The position numbers and the translations under genes are program-made. The notes below the pieces were generated by a model. It made no database searches. It had not been told where the DNA came from and saw only the letters and a list, made by a program, of their open reading frames with translations. A stretch of 64,000 bases of DNA from Macrostomum hystrix (Eukaryota; Platyhelminthes; Macrostomidae), in the NCBI GenBank assembly GCA_950097015.1, contig CATNEN010000001.1, positions 25,225,001 through 25,289,000 on the forward strand. The letters run 5' to 3'. Positions 10,835-24,191 of the stretch are shown here, piece after piece (the stretch's first letter is position 1; the number at the start of each line of letters is the position of its first letter).

Positions 10835-13800
10835 ATGGCCGCGGCAGCCATCGCCGCCGCAGAAGCAGCCGCGGCAGACGTTGAGAGGCGAGAAATTGTT
10901 GCTCGCTACGACGCCGGTCCGAGCCGGCCAGACCGCGAGGCGGAGGAGGGCCCGGACCCGGTGTACTCAGCCAGTCAGCTCGACCATTTCGGCTTCTTCC
11001 ACCGCAATGGCATACCGCCAGAGGTGCTGGCAGCAGAGGAGCGAATTAAACAGGCGGACAGGAAGCGCGAAGCCAAATGGCACCGGATGCTGGTGCCGAC
11101 CAACTTGACTGGGTCCGACAGTGCCTCTAGGTTCGCCAAGTGGGACAAAGTGTGCAGCCGCAGCAGCTCCGGGGAACTCAAGTTCAGCTTGAAGTTTGCG
11201 AGGCGCGTGTTCAAGGTTAGTGAAGCTCCTTTGTTAATTCTCAGTCCAAGGCAAAACTATTGGGATCCTTAAAGCACGACACTTTTTAATTAGTCTGTGA
11301 ACAGCTGTTCGCCATTCTACTCCCCTTCTGCGTCTTTCTACCCCCTTCTGCGTCTTTCTACCCCCTTCTGCGTCTTTCTACCCCCTTCTGCGTCTTTCTA
11401 CCCCCTTCTGCGTCTTTCTACCCCCTTCTGTGTTCTTCTATACCCTTCTGTGTCTTTCTACCACCTGTGTCTTTCTATCCCCTTCTGTGTCTTTCTACCA
11501 CCTTCTGTGTCTTTCTACCACCTTCTGTGTCTTTCTACCCTCTTCTGGGTCTTTCTACCCCCTTCTGCGTCTTTCTACCCCCTTCTGCGTCTTTCTACCC
11601 CCTTCTGTGTTCTTCTATACCCTTCTGTGTCTTCCTACCACCTGTGTCTTTCTATCCCCTTCTGTGTCTTTCTACCACCTTCTGTGTCTTTCTACCCTCT
11701 TCTGCGTCTTTCTACCCCTTCTGCGTCTTTCTACCCCCTTATGTGTCTTTCTATACCCTTCTGTATTATGTACCGATTCCACTAGAACAATATGCGTCCT
11801 TTTAGTAAGACGCTCAACTCTGTATTGCTTCAGTTCAATCAGCTGTTAAATGGGTACCAGCATCAGCTGGGGTGGTTGAGGGAGGATGTGGCGTTCCTCA
11901 AGTCCATGGACTGAACAGCTTAGACTGTACGCAATATTTGAATCGGGGCAGGTTTATTCTATCCTTCTTATTATTGCATCTTCTCTCCCATTTCCACTGT
12001 CAGAACTTGATCCTCTAAATAAGCCATCCTACCCCGCTAACCCAGGGCGTGCCGGAGAAGTACCGGTACCCAGTCTGGTACGAGCTGCTCTGCATAGACG
12101 ATGCTCGTTCTAAAAGCGGCGTCAGCTACTCCGAGGTGCTGCGCTTCGCCCGACTGCGCTCGCCTGATGTGCGGCAGATCGACTTGGACGTGAATCGCAC
12201 CTACAGGAATACGGATTACTACAGGGTCCGCTATAATCCCAGGTTTGTTGGATTATCTCAGATGGATTAACCGATGGATGGACTTCTGGATATGTATTTT
12301 TTCGCTTTTTACTGAAATTTGCTAGCTTTGAAGTACCAGACGCATTTTTATAGTGATGTCCCTTAAGCTCCGAGTCTTGAAGTCCATGGCGATACTGAAT
12401 CTTAAAGTCCATGGCGATGCTGAATCTTGAAGTCCAAGGCGATACTGAATCTTGAAGTCCATGGCGATACTGAATCTTGAAGTCCAAGGCGATACTGAAT
12501 CTTGAAGTCCAAGGCGATACTGAATCTTGAAGTTCATGGCGATACTGAATCTTGAAGTTCATGGCGATACTGAATCTTGAAGTCCCTGGCGATACTGAAT
12601 CTTGAAGTCCCTGGCGATACTGAATCTTGAAGTCCAAGGCGATACTGAATCTTGAAGTCCAAGGCGATACTGAATCTTGAAGTTCATGGCGATACTGAAT
12701 CTTGAAGTCCCTGGCGATACTGAATCTTGAAGTCCCTGGCGATACTGAATCTTGAAGTCCAAGGCGATACTGAATCTTGAAGTCCAAGGCGATACTGAAT
12801 CTTGAAGTCCAAGGCGATACTGAATCTTGAAGTTCATGGCGATACTGAATCTTGAAGTTCATGGCGATACTGAATCTTGAAGTCCAAGGCGATACTGAAT
12901 CTTGAAGTCCAAGGCGATACTGAATCTTGAAGTTCATGGCGATACTGAAGTCCCAGGTCCCTGTGCGTCAGACGCTACTGGTCTAGGTGCCATTTTTCCA
13001 GTTTATTCCCTTCAGCAAAGTTGTTACGATGGATCACAAATGAACCCCAACCGCCTGCAGGCAGCGGGTACTCTTCAACGTTCTCGTGGCCTACAGCATG
13101 TACAACATCGACGTCGGCTACTGTCAGGGCATGAGCCAGCTGGCTGCCTTCCTTCTGCTCTATTTCAACGACGAAGAGGAGACTTTCTACGCGCTGTCGC
13201 AGCTTTTCACAGACAGCAAGCACGCCATGCACGGCCTGTTCATTCCCTCATTTCCCAAGCTGTACCGCTACATTGAGCTCTACCAGCAGTGCCTGAAAAA
13301 ATTCCTATCCAAAGTGGACAGGCATGTGCACAGCAAGCACTGTGTGCCAGTCACCGCCTACACTGTCAAATGGTTTATGCAGGTGAGCTGTGCAATTTTT
13401 ACATTTCTGATGACTTTAATTCACCTGTATTAACCTCATCCCAGTTCTCATTTCTCACACTCTCAACTCATCCCAGTTCCCATTTCTCACACTCTCAACT
13501 CATCCCTGTTCCCATTTCTCACACTCTCAACTCATCCCAGTTCCCATTTCTCACACTCTCAACTCATCCCTGTTCCCATTTCTCACACTCTCAACTCATC
13601 CCACTTCCCATTTCTCACACTCTCAACTCATCCCAGTTCCCATTTCTCACACTCTCAACTCATCCCACTTCCCATTTCTCACACTCTCAACTCATCCCAG
13701 TTCCCATTTCTCACACTCTCAACTCATCCCAGTTCTCATTTCTCACACTCTCAACTCATCCCAGTTCCCATTTCTCACACTCTCAACTCATCCCAGTTCT

Positions 13801-16612
13801 CATTTCTCACACTCTCAACTCATCCCAGTTCCCATTTCTCACACTCTCAACTCATCCCACTTCCCATTTCTCACACTCTCAACTCATCCCAGTTCCCATT
13901 TCTCACACTCTCAACTCATCCCAGTTCTCATTTCTCACACTCTCAACTCATCCCAGTTCTCATTTCAAAAACTCAACTCATCCCAGTTCTCATTTCTAGC
14001 ACTCTCAACTCATCCCAGTTCCCATTTCTCACACTCTCAACTCATCCCAGTTCTCATTTCTAGCACTCTCAACTCATCCCAGTTCCCATTTCTCACACTC
14101 TCAACTCATCCCACTTCCCATTTCTCACACTCTCAACTCATCCCAGTTCCCATTTCTCACACTCTCAACTCATCCCAGTTCCCATTTCTCACACTCTCAA
14201 CTCATCCCAGTTCCCATTTCTCACACTCTCAACTCATCCCTGTTCCCATTTCTCACACTCTCAACTCATCCCACTTCCCATTTCTCACACTCTCAACTCA
14301 TCCCAGTTCCCATTTCTCACACTCTCAACTCATCCCACTTCCCATTTCTCACACTCTCAACTCATCCCAGTTCTCATTTCTAGCACTCTCAACTCATCCC
14401 AGTTCCCATTTCTCACACTCTCAACTCATCCCACTTCCCATTTCTCACACTCTCAACTCATCCCAGTTCCCATTTCTCACACTCTCAACTCATCCCAGTT
14501 CCCATTTCTCACACTCTCAACTCATCCCAGTTCTCATTTCTCACACTCTCAACTCATCCCAGTTCCCATTTCTCACACTCTCAACTCATCCCAGTTCCCA
14601 TTTCTCACACTCTCAACTCATCCCTGTTCCCATTTCTCACACTCTCAACTCATCCCACTTCCCATTTCTCACACTCTCAACTCATCCCAGTTCTCATTTC
14701 TAGCACTCTCAACTCATCCCTGTTCCCATTTCTCACACTCTCAACTCATCCCAGTTCTCATTTCTCACACTCTCAACGCATCCCAGTTCTCATTTCTAGC
14801 ACTCTCAACTCATCCCTGTTCCCATTTCTCACACTCTCAACTCATCCCACTTCCCATTTCTCACACTCTCAACTCATCCCAGTTCTCATTTCTCACACTC
14901 TCAACTCATATCGTTCTGATTTGTCACCATTTCAAACCCTGATAAATGGTCAACAATGTCAGAACATTAATCGGCAAAATGGTTCGCATGGGCTGTCATT
15001 CGGATGTACTTTTATCTCAGGCCTCATTGGCCCATTGTTGCTAGCTGTTCGCCTTTAACTGCAGTTGGTACATTTCTATGTTTCTTTACCACTACAAATG
15101 AGGCACAGATTCTGGGGCACATTTACTATCTGTTTAGACATAGCCTTCACTTTTTGAACTATCAAAATTTCAATCTTATTTTAGCATTCATATTCTGCGC
15201 GCACAGTTTTTACCTGTTTAGATTAGTTAACAAACGACGGCTTTGGTATGAAGCCGACTAAATTTATACTGTGGTGTAAGCTGTGTACTGTGTGGCAATG
15301 ACTACGAAATAGTAAATACAGATATAATCTAATACTGTTGTAGTTAAAAATTAATAAGTTATATCGTTCAAAGCAGCTGGTTATTGATAAATGTCTGTTC
15401 AAAATGGCAGGTCGTTGATAAATGTCTGTTCAAAATGACAGGCCATTAATAGATTGCTGTTCAAAATGGCAGGTCATTGATCGATTGCTGTTCAAAATGG
15501 AAGGTCATTGATCGATCGCTGTTCAAAATGGAAGGTCATTGATCGATCGCTGTTCAAAATGGCAGGTCATTGATCGATCGCTGTTCAAAATGGCAGGTCA
15601 TTGATCGATCGCTGTTCAAAATGGCAGGTCATTGACACTGCAGACAGCAGATGAGACATTACAGACAGCAGATGAGACACTGCAGACAGCAGATGAGACA
15701 CTGCAGATAGCAAATGAGACACTGCAGACAGCAGATGAGACACTGCAGATAGCAAATGAGACACTGCAGACAGCAGATGAGACACTGCAGACAGCAGATG
15801 AGACACTGCAGATAGCAAATGAGACACTGCAGACAGCAGATGAGACACTGCAGACAGCAGATGAGACACTGCAGACAGCAGATGAGACATTACAGATAGC
15901 AGATGAGACACAGCAGACAGCAGATGAGACACTGCAGACAGCAGATGAGACATTACAGACAGCAGATGAGACATTACACACAGCAGATGAGACACTGCAG
16001 ACAGCAGATGAGACACTGCAGACAGCAGATAGCAGATGAGACATTACACCTTATTCTGTCTGGTACCCATTTTACCGAACTGTGAAGTGACGCAGCTACG
16101 AAACTTTTAAGTTTTCCGCTTGTTTCTGGGTTGAGATATGAACTCCTGACCTCCCGTTAAAGCATAATTTTACCCATTTGCGCATGCAGGTGTTTCTAGA
16201 CTGCGTGCCATTCTCCCTGGCCATCCGGGTGTGGGATGTGTTCATGGCAGTCGGCGAGCCGGCGGTTGTCGGCATGGCCCTGAACATCATGCGGCTTCAT
16301 TCTCGACGAATTCTGAAGCTGCGCTCCGACGAAGAGCTGCTTCACTACTTTGGCCAGGTGCTGCCTAGTGACTACAGCTACAGCGAGGATGAGGTGCTGG
16401 ACGGCCTCAGGGACTGCCTGGCCGACATGCGAGCCGCGTCTCTCATGCCGGGCCGGAGTCTCGAAGCGGAGCTGCCAAAGACGCCGTTCTCATTTGAGCC
16501 CGGGCACCGCCTGGACGAGTCCGTGGTTGAGCAGCGGAGGGCGTCGCAGAACAATGTGCAGTCCGTCCTGCGCAGGTCTCTGCAGAGAAGGATGAGTCCG
16601 CCCACTGGGTGA
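10835..16612 (+). CDS. USP6NL/RN-tre-like TBC-domain Rab GTPase-activating protein, 4 exons
   Basis: Predicted RabGAP; RN-tre/USP6NL proteins act on Rab5/Rab43 in endocytic and Golgi traffic. Exons are 10835-11215, 12046-12242, 13061-13382 and 16190-16612; phases close and give 440 aa. The N-terminus has EIVARYDAG and FGFFHRNGIP, as in USP6NL. The TBC domain runs from about residue 127 with both catalytic fingers: arginine finger IDLDVNRTYRN (exon 2) and glutamine finger VGYCQGMSQ (exon 3). KHAMHGLF and KWFMQVFLDCVPFSL follow. The exon 2/3 join (NPR-QRVLFNV) rebuilds a conserved stretch. All three introns carry minisatellites. The final TGA at 16610 overlaps a strong donor (GG|GTGAGT), so more exons may follow and the long Pro/Ser-rich tail of vertebrate USP6NL could be missed. 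Confidence 0.9.
11325..11770 (+). repeat. 20-bp minisatellite, RabGAP intron 1
   Basis: Unit TCTTTCTACCCCCTTCTGCG, about 22 copies, pyrimidine-rich on the sense strand. Groups of variant units recur in the same order, pointing to block duplication inside the array. Confidence 0.95.
12365..12950 (-). repeat. 25-bp minisatellite, RabGAP intron 2
   Basis: About 23 copies of a 25-bp unit with core CTTGAAGTCCAAGGCGATAC. Because 3 x 25 bp is 25 codons and the unit has no antisense stop in the frames used, it creates a spurious 271-codon ORF on the minus strand. Confidence 0.95.
13435..14910 (+). repeat. 32-bp minisatellite, RabGAP intron 3
   Basis: About 46 copies of a 32-bp unit with core CTCATCCCAGTTCCCATTTC followed by TCACACTCTCAA. 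The array starts about 50 bp after the exon 3 donor. Variants (AGTTCCC, AGTTCTC, ACTTCCC, TGTTCCC) are intermixed. Confidence 0.95.
15370..15640 (+). repeat. 31-bp minisatellite, RabGAP intron 3
   Basis: About 9 copies of a 31-bp unit with core TTCAAAATGGCAGGTCATTG followed by ATCGATCGCTG. It ends exactly where the next, unrelated array begins. Confidence 0.9.
15636..16045 (+). repeat. 21-bp minisatellite, RabGAP intron 3
   Basis: About 19 copies of a 21-bp unit with core CACTGCAGACAGCAGATGAG. As 21 is divisible by 3, several frames stay open on both strands. Confidence 0.95.
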
Positions 16613-16654
16613 GTCGGGCTGTGCCTGCTTACTGATTTCTGAGCACCTTATCTA

Positions 16655-17035
16655 GGGGTGAGTGGCAGAGCGGATAACGCATTTAACCCTCGCACCAAGG
16701 TCCCTGAGCTCGATTCCGCGGCGAGGCCACATTAAATTTGGGGCGCAGCCGCGAAGAGAAGGCTTGGGGGCTTGTCGTGCAATTTACACCCATGAAGGCC
16801 AACCCCCAATGCACTGTGAAGTGTAATCTGGCTGAAGATGAGAAAGTCAGGGCAGGTGTACACACCTGTGTGAGCGTGTGCCTGCGTACGGTATCTGTGT
16901 GCGTGTGTGCCCAGAAGCCAGTGAAATGGGCAGAATTGCCTCCTCGCTGGCTGCGGGTCTAGCGTCACCGAATGATGTGCCACTGCCTGCAGCCCTCCTG
17001 AAAGGATTAGAACTTATTGTTATTATTAAGGGTGC
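16655..17035 (+). mobile_element. tRNA-derived SINE, family A, copy 1
   Basis: The head has pol III promoter motifs: box A TGGCAGAGCGG and a near-consensus box B GCTCGATTCC, about 40 bp apart. A shared 280-bp body follows (GGGGCGCAGCCGCG...CTCGCTGGCTGCGGGTCTAG), then a TTATTATTA-type tail. The same sequence recurs at 37150-37510 and 47365-47705, with parts at 59757-59880 and 61437-61690. Confidence 0.85.
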
Positions 17036-17289
17036 GATTTCAGATTTATTAGTCGATGATTAAGATTTTTGATTCTCCTATCGACGGGTGAGATTTGTAT
17101 GAGCTTATCTAATCTAGAGTAAGATTTGAGATTCCCAAATAAATAATTATGATTAAAAATTATGGAATCTATAGGTGGGATTAAAAAATAATTTTTTGGG
17201 GATAATAATTGGTATCGAGTTATTATCGAATTATTACGGGATAAGACATTAGATTAGATTAGATAATATTACCTTAGGTAGATAATGAT

Positions 17290-20200
17290 TCTATCATAAA
17301 AGGTGAGATTCGAGATTCCATGATTCCATTGTGGTATGAGATTTGAGATTCTATGATTCCATTGTGGGATGGGATTTGAGATTCTATGATTCCATTGTGG
17401 GATGAGATTTAAGATTCTATGATTCCATTGTGGGATGGGATTTGAGATTCTCTGATTCCATTGTGGGATGGGATTTGAGATTCTGTGATTCCATTGTGGG
17501 ATGAGATTTGAGATTCTCTGATTCCATTGTGGGATGGGATTTGAGATTCTATGATTCCATTGTGCGATGGGATTTGAGATTCTATGATTCCATTGTGGGA
17601 TGAGATTTGAGATTCTATGATTCCATTGTGGGATGAGATTTGAGATTCTATGATTCCATTGTGGGATGAGATTTGAGATTCTATGATTCCATTGTGGGAT
17701 GGGATTTGAGATTCTATGATTCCATTGTGGGATGAGATTTGAGATTCTATGATTCCATTGTGGTATGGGATTTGAGATTCTATGATTCCATTGTGGTATG
17801 GGATTTGAGATTCTATGATTCCATTGTGGTATGGGATTTGAGATTCTATGATTCCATTGTGGGATGAGATTTGAGATTCTATGATTCCATTGTGGGATGA
17901 GATTTGAGATTCTATGATTCCATTGTGGGATGAGATTTGAGATTCTATGATTCCATTGTGGGATGGGATTTGAGATTCTATGATTCCATTGTGGGATGAG
18001 ATTTGAGATTCTATGATTCCATTGTGGGATGAGATTTGAGATTCTATGATTCCATTGTGGGATGGGATATGAGATTCTATGATTCCATTGTGGGATGGGA
18101 TTTGAGATTCTATGATTCCATTGTGGGATGAGATTTGAGATTCTATGATTCCATTGTGGTATGGGATTTGAGATTCTATGATTCCATTGTGGGATGAGAT
18201 TTGAGATTCTCTGATTCCATTGTGGTATGAGATTTGAGATTCTATGATTCCATTGTGGGATGGGATTTGAGATTCTATGATTCCATTGTGGGATGAGATT
18301 TGAGATTCTATGATTCCATTGTGGGATGAGATTTAAGATTCTATGATTCCATTGTGGGATGGGATTTGAGATTCTATGATTCCATTGTGGGATGAGATTT
18401 GAGATTCTATGATTCCATTGTGGGATGGGATTTGAGATTCTATGATTCCATTGTGGGATGGGATTTGAGATTCTCTGATTCCATTGTGGGATGGGATTTG
18501 AGATTCTATGATTCCATTGTGGGATGGGATTTGAGATTCTATGATTCCATTGTGGTATGGGATTTGAGATTCTATGATTCCATTGTGGGATGAGATTTGA
18601 GATTCTATGATTCCATTGTGGGATGAGATTTGAGATTCTATGATTCCATTGTGGTATGGGATTTGAGATTCTATGATTCCATTGTGGGATGAGATTTGAG
18701 ATTCTGTGATTCCATTGTGGTATGGGATTTGAGATTCTATGACTCCATTGTGGTATGGGATTTGAGATTCTATGATTCCATTGTGGGATGGGATTTGAGA
18801 TTCTATGATTCCATTGTGGGATGAGATTTGAGATTCTCTGATTCCATTGTGGGATGGGATTTGAGATTCTATGATTCCATTGTGGGATGAGATTTGAGAT
18901 TCTATGATTCCATTGTGGTATGGGATTTGAGATTCTATGATTCCATTGTGGTATGGGATTTGAGATTCTATGATTCCATTGTGGGATGAGATTTGAGATT
19001 CTATGATTCCATTGTGGGATGGGATTTGAGATTCTATGATTCCATTGTGGGATGAGATTTGAGATTCTATGATTCCATTGTGGGATGGGATTTGAGATTC
19101 TATGATTCCATTGTGGGATGAGATTTGAGATTCTATGATTCCATTGTGGTATGAGATTTGAGATTCTATGATTCCATTGTGGGATGGGATTTGAGATTCT
19201 ATGATTCCATTGTGGGATGAGATTTGAGATTCTATGATTCCATTGTGGGATGAGATTTAAGATTCTATGATTCCATTGTGGGATGGGATTTGAGATTCTA
19301 TGATTCCATTGTGGGATGGGATTTGAGATTCTCTGATTCCATTGTGGGATGAGATTTGAGATTCTATGATTCCATTGTGGGATGAGATTTGAGATTCTAT
19401 GATTCCATTGTGGTATGGGATTTGAGATTCTATGATTCCATTGTGGGATGAGATTTGAGATTCTATGATTCCATTGTGGGATGAGATTTGAGATTCTATG
19501 ATTCCATTGTGGGATGAGATTTGAGATTCTATGATTCCATTGTGGGATGAGATTTGAGATTCTATGATTCCATTGTGGGATGAGATTTGAGATTCTATGA
19601 TTCCATTGTGGTATGGGATTTGAGATTCTATGATTCCATTGTGGGATGAGATTTGAGATTCTATGATTCCATTGTGGTATGGGATTTGAGATTCTATGAT
19701 TCCATTGTGGGATGAGATTTGAGATTCTATGATTCCATTGTGGGATGAGATTTGAGATTCTATGATTCCATTGTGGTATGGGATTTGAGATTCTATGATT
19801 CCATTGTGGGATGAGATTTGAGATTCTATGATTCCATTGTGGGATGAGATTTGAGATTCTATGATTCCATTGTGGGATGAGATTTGAGATTCTATGATTC
19901 CATTGTGGGATGAGATTTGAGATTCTATGATTCCATTGTGGGATGGGATTTGAGATTCTATGATTCCATTGTGGGATGGGATTTGAGATTCTATGATTCC
20001 ATTGTGGGATGAGATTTGAGATTCTATGATTCCATTGTGGGATGGGATTTGAGATTCTATGATTCCATTGTGGTATGGGATTTGAGATTCTATGATTCCA
20101 TTGTGGGATGAGATTTGAGATTCTATGATTCCATTGTGGGATGAGATTCAAGATTCTATGATTCCATTGTGGGATGAGATTTGAGATTCTATGATTCCAT

Positions 20201-23012
20201 TGTGGGATGAGATTTGAGATTCTATGATTCCATTGTGGGATGAGATTTGAGATTCTATGATTCCATTGTGGTATGGGATTTGAGATTCTATGATTCCATT
20301 GTGGGATGAGATTTGAGATTCTATGATTCCATTGTGGGATGGGATTTGAGATTCTATGATTCCATTGTGGGATGAGATTTGAGATTCTATGATTCCATTG
20401 TGGTATGGGATTTGAGATTCTATGATTCCATTGTGAGATGGGATTTGAGATTCTATGATTCCATTGTGGTATGGGATTTGAGATTCTATGATTCCATTGT
20501 GGGATGAGATTTGAGATTCTTTGATTCCATTGTGGGATGAGATTTGAGATTCTATGATTCCATTGTGGGATGGGATTTGAGATTCTATGATTCCATTGTG
20601 GTATGAGATTTGAGATTCTATGATTCCATTGTGGGATGAGATTTGAGATTCTATGATTCCATTGTGGGATGAGATTTGAGATTCTATGATTCCATTGTGG
20701 GATGGGATTTGAGATTCTGTGATTCCATTGTGGGATGAGATTTGAGATTCTAAGATTCCATTGTGGGATGAGATTTGAGATTCTAGGATTCCATTGTGGT
20801 ATGGGATTTGAGATTCTATGATTCCATTGTGGGATGGGATTTGAGATTCTATGATTCCATTGTGGGATGAGATTTGAGATTCTATGATTCCATTGTGGTA
20901 TGGGATTTGAGATTCTATGATTCCATTGTGGGATGAGATTTGAGATTCTATGATTCCATTGTGGTATGGGATTTGAGATTCTATGATTCCATTGTGGGAT
21001 GGGATTTGAGATTCTATGATTCCATTGTGGTATGGGATTTGAGATTCTATGATTCCATTGTGGTATGAGATTTGAGATTCTATGATTCCATTGTGGGATG
21101 GGATTTGAGATTCTATGATTCCATTGTGGTATGAGATTTGAGATTCTGTTATTCCATTGTGGGATGGGATTTGAGATTCTATGATTCCATTGTGGTATGG
21201 GATTTGAGATTCTATGATTCCATTGTGGGATGGGATTTGAGATTCTATGATTCCATTGTGGGATGGGATTTGAGATTCTATGATTCCATTGTGGGATGAG
21301 ATTTGAGATTCTATGATTCCATTGTGGGATGGGATTTGAGATTCTATGATTCCATTGTGGGATGAGATTTGAGATTCTATGATTCCATTGTGGGATGAGA
21401 TTTGAGATTCTATGATTCCATTGTGGGATGGGATTTGAGATTCTATGATTCCATTGTGGGATGGGATTTGAGATTCTATGATTCCATTGTGGGATGAGAT
21501 TTGAGATTCTATGATTCCATTGTGGGATGAGATTTGAGATTCTATGATTCCATTGTGGGATGAGATTTGAGATTCTATGATTCCATTGTGGGATGAGATT
21601 TGAGATTCTATGATTCCATTGTGGGATGAGATTTGAGATTCTATGATTCCATTGTGGGATGAGATTTGAGATTCTATGATTCCATTGTGGGATGGGATTT
21701 GAGATTCTATGATTCCATTGTGGGATGGGATTTGAGATTCTATGATTCCATTGTGGGATGGGATATGAGATTCTATGATTCCATTGTGGGATGGGATTTG
21801 AGATTCTATGATTCCATTGTGGGATGGGATATGAGATTCTATGATTCCATTGTGGGATGGGATTTGAGATTCTATGATTCCATTGTGGGATGAGATTTGA
21901 GATTCTATGATTCCATTGTGGGATGGGATTTGAGATTCTATGATTCCATTGTGGGATGGGATATGAGATTCTATGATTCCATTGTGGGATGGGATATGAG
22001 ATTCTATGATTCCATTGTGGGATGAGATTTGAGATTCTATGATTCCATTGTGGGATGAGATTTGAGATTCTATGATTCCATTGTGGGATGGGATTTGAGA
22101 TTCTATGATTCCATTGTGGGATGGGATTTGAGATTCTATGATTCCATTGTGGGATGGGATTTGAGATTCTCTGATTCCATTGTGGGATGGGATTTGAGAT
22201 TCTATGATTCCATTGTGGGATGGGATTTGAGATTCTCTGATTCCATTGTGGGATGGGATTTGAGATTCTATGATTCCATTGTGGGATGGGATTTGAGATT
22301 CTCTGATTCCATTGTGGGATGAGATTTGAGATTCTATGATTCCATTGTGGGATGGGATTTGAGATTCTATGATTCCATTGTGGGATGGGATTTGAGATTC
22401 TATGATTCCATTGTGGGATGAGATTTGAGATTCTATGATTCCATTGTGGTATGGGATTTGAGATTCTATGATTCCATTGTGGGATGGGATTTGAGATTCT
22501 ATGATTCCATTGTGGTATGGGATTTGAGATTCTATGATTCCATTGTGGTATGGGATTTGAGATTCTATGATTCCATTGTGGGATGAGATTTGAGATTCTC
22601 TGATTCCATTGTGGGATGAGATTTGAGATTCTATGATTCCATTGTGGTATGAGATTTGAGATTCTATGATTCCATTGTGGGATGGGATTTGAGATTCTAT
22701 GATTCCATTGTGGTATGAGATTTGAGATTCTATGATTCCATTGTGGGATGAGATTTGAGATTCTATGATTCCATTGTGGTATGAGATTTGAGATTCTATG
22801 ATTCCATTGTGGGATGGGATTTGAGATTCTATGATTCCATTGTGGGATGGGATTTGAGATTCTATGATTCCATTGTGGTATGAGATTTGAGATTCTATGA
22901 TTCCATTGTGGGATGAGATTTGAGATTCTGTGATTCCATTGTGGGATGGGATTTGAGATTCTAAGATTCCATTGTGGGATGGGATTTGAGATTCTATGAT
23001 TCCATTGTGGTA
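17290..23012 (+). repeat. 33-bp minisatellite, about 173 copies, 5.7 kb
   Basis: Unit core GGGATTTGAGATTCTATGAT followed by TCCATTGTGGGAT. Only a few positions vary (GGGAT/GAGAT/GTATG, CTATG/CTCTG). The 33-bp length keeps all frames in register and leaves a 1,966-codon ORF open on the minus strand with an 11-residue repeat (PQWNHRISNPI). No promoter, domain or splice signal supports translation. Degenerate relatives of the unit occur at about 17080-17290. Confidence 0.97.
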
Positions 23013-23039
23013 AGAAATCGCTGAGATTTCGAGTTCCCA

Positions 23040-24191
23040 TTGTATTATTGTATTCGTGGCTCACTGGTTTGTTGCGGTGGAGAATGAACTGGCAGCAGTT
23101 TCCACCACCACACTTGCAGCTCTCCGTCGGGGAACAATGGTGAAGCTGCAGGCACCAATGGCTTCGCATCCCCTGTTGCTGCTGCTGCTGTTGCTAGCTC
23201 GGTCGGTATCGACCGAGACGCGTCGGTTGTTGCTACGGACTCAACCGTGGTTGTCACGGCCCTGTGAGGCTGTATTTGGAAATTGTTTTGCATTCTGCAG
23301 CAACAAGTGTTATCCACATATTTTTTATAAAGTAGTTTTCTATTGACAATCTCATTCGGAATATGATTGGAACAAATTTTAGCTCAGCTCAATTGAGCAC
23401 TGTTGAGCACTGTGGGCGGTGCAAACTTTGCTAGTCCAATAAGTAACTTTACCGATTCACTGAAACTTCCTTGCCATATATTTAAAAGTAGATTGCAGAA
23501 ATATTTTTCTAGAATTTGCTGTTTCACAATGACTATTTAAGACCGCTTTGTCTTCCCCGCTTTTGTTGTTTTTTTCTCTCAGACCGATGAGTCAAGGAAC
23601 AAATTTTGCCCTGCCTCATTTTTTCCTTTTCTTGCTCTATTTCTTGCTGAAGCAATTGGCACTACTGCCCGGTGTAAGTAGTGTGATTCGGTTTAAACAA
23701 CATATTTACGCATAATATTTAATATTAGTTTGTCCTGACCATCACAGCGTTGTCGCCCAGGAGTTTTACGACATTTTTCATTGTACGAGTAGTTGGCCGT
23801 GAAGTCACACGGATTCGAACTTCCGACCCTCAATCCTTAACCACTTTATAGGACAAAATGTCCTATATTTACTCGGTAAAATAGGTTCAGTAGTTTCAAT
23901 TATTAGAAGTACGGCTCTCTCTAAAGAAAGAAAATAGAAAAAATCTTATCATATGTCTTCTAGATTTCCTGGAATTCATATATTAGCTTCACTTTTTTCT
24001 AGACATATCGGCTAGACTCTAGATAAATCAACCAATCTTGCTTTACCATCAAGAAAAATAAAGTTTAATCTGATTCAAAATTATTCATACATCTAAATCT
24101 CAAAGTTAAACTTTCTATAATATTCTTTTTTCAGGAAGTTTTATGCATTGTCTTTAACTTTATAGTAAAATATTGGGTGAAATACGTCACA
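23040..24191. other. Intergenic, no gene seen
   Basis: No supported coding region. A tRNA-like box B (GGATTCGAACTTCCGACC, about 23811-23828) suggests an old minus-strand SINE head. Confidence 0.45.

Noticed and set aside
12122-12937. 271-aa minus-strand ORF
   Set aside because: Translation of the 25-bp intron array, overlapping real RabGAP exon 2 on the other strand.
13289-13999. 236-aa plus-strand ORF (LTLSTHPSSHFSHSQLIP)
   Set aside because: Out-of-frame reading of exon 3 continuing into the 32-bp array.
16655-16740. True tRNA genes at the SINE heads
   Set aside because: Boxes A and B are present but the arms do not fold into a full cloverleaf with a clear anticodon, and the same sequence recurs with a SINE body.
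17269-23169. 1,966-aa minus-strand protein
   Set aside because: Entirely a translation of the 33-bp array; no promoter, splice signal, domain or codon evidence. Kept as a finding, not as a gene.
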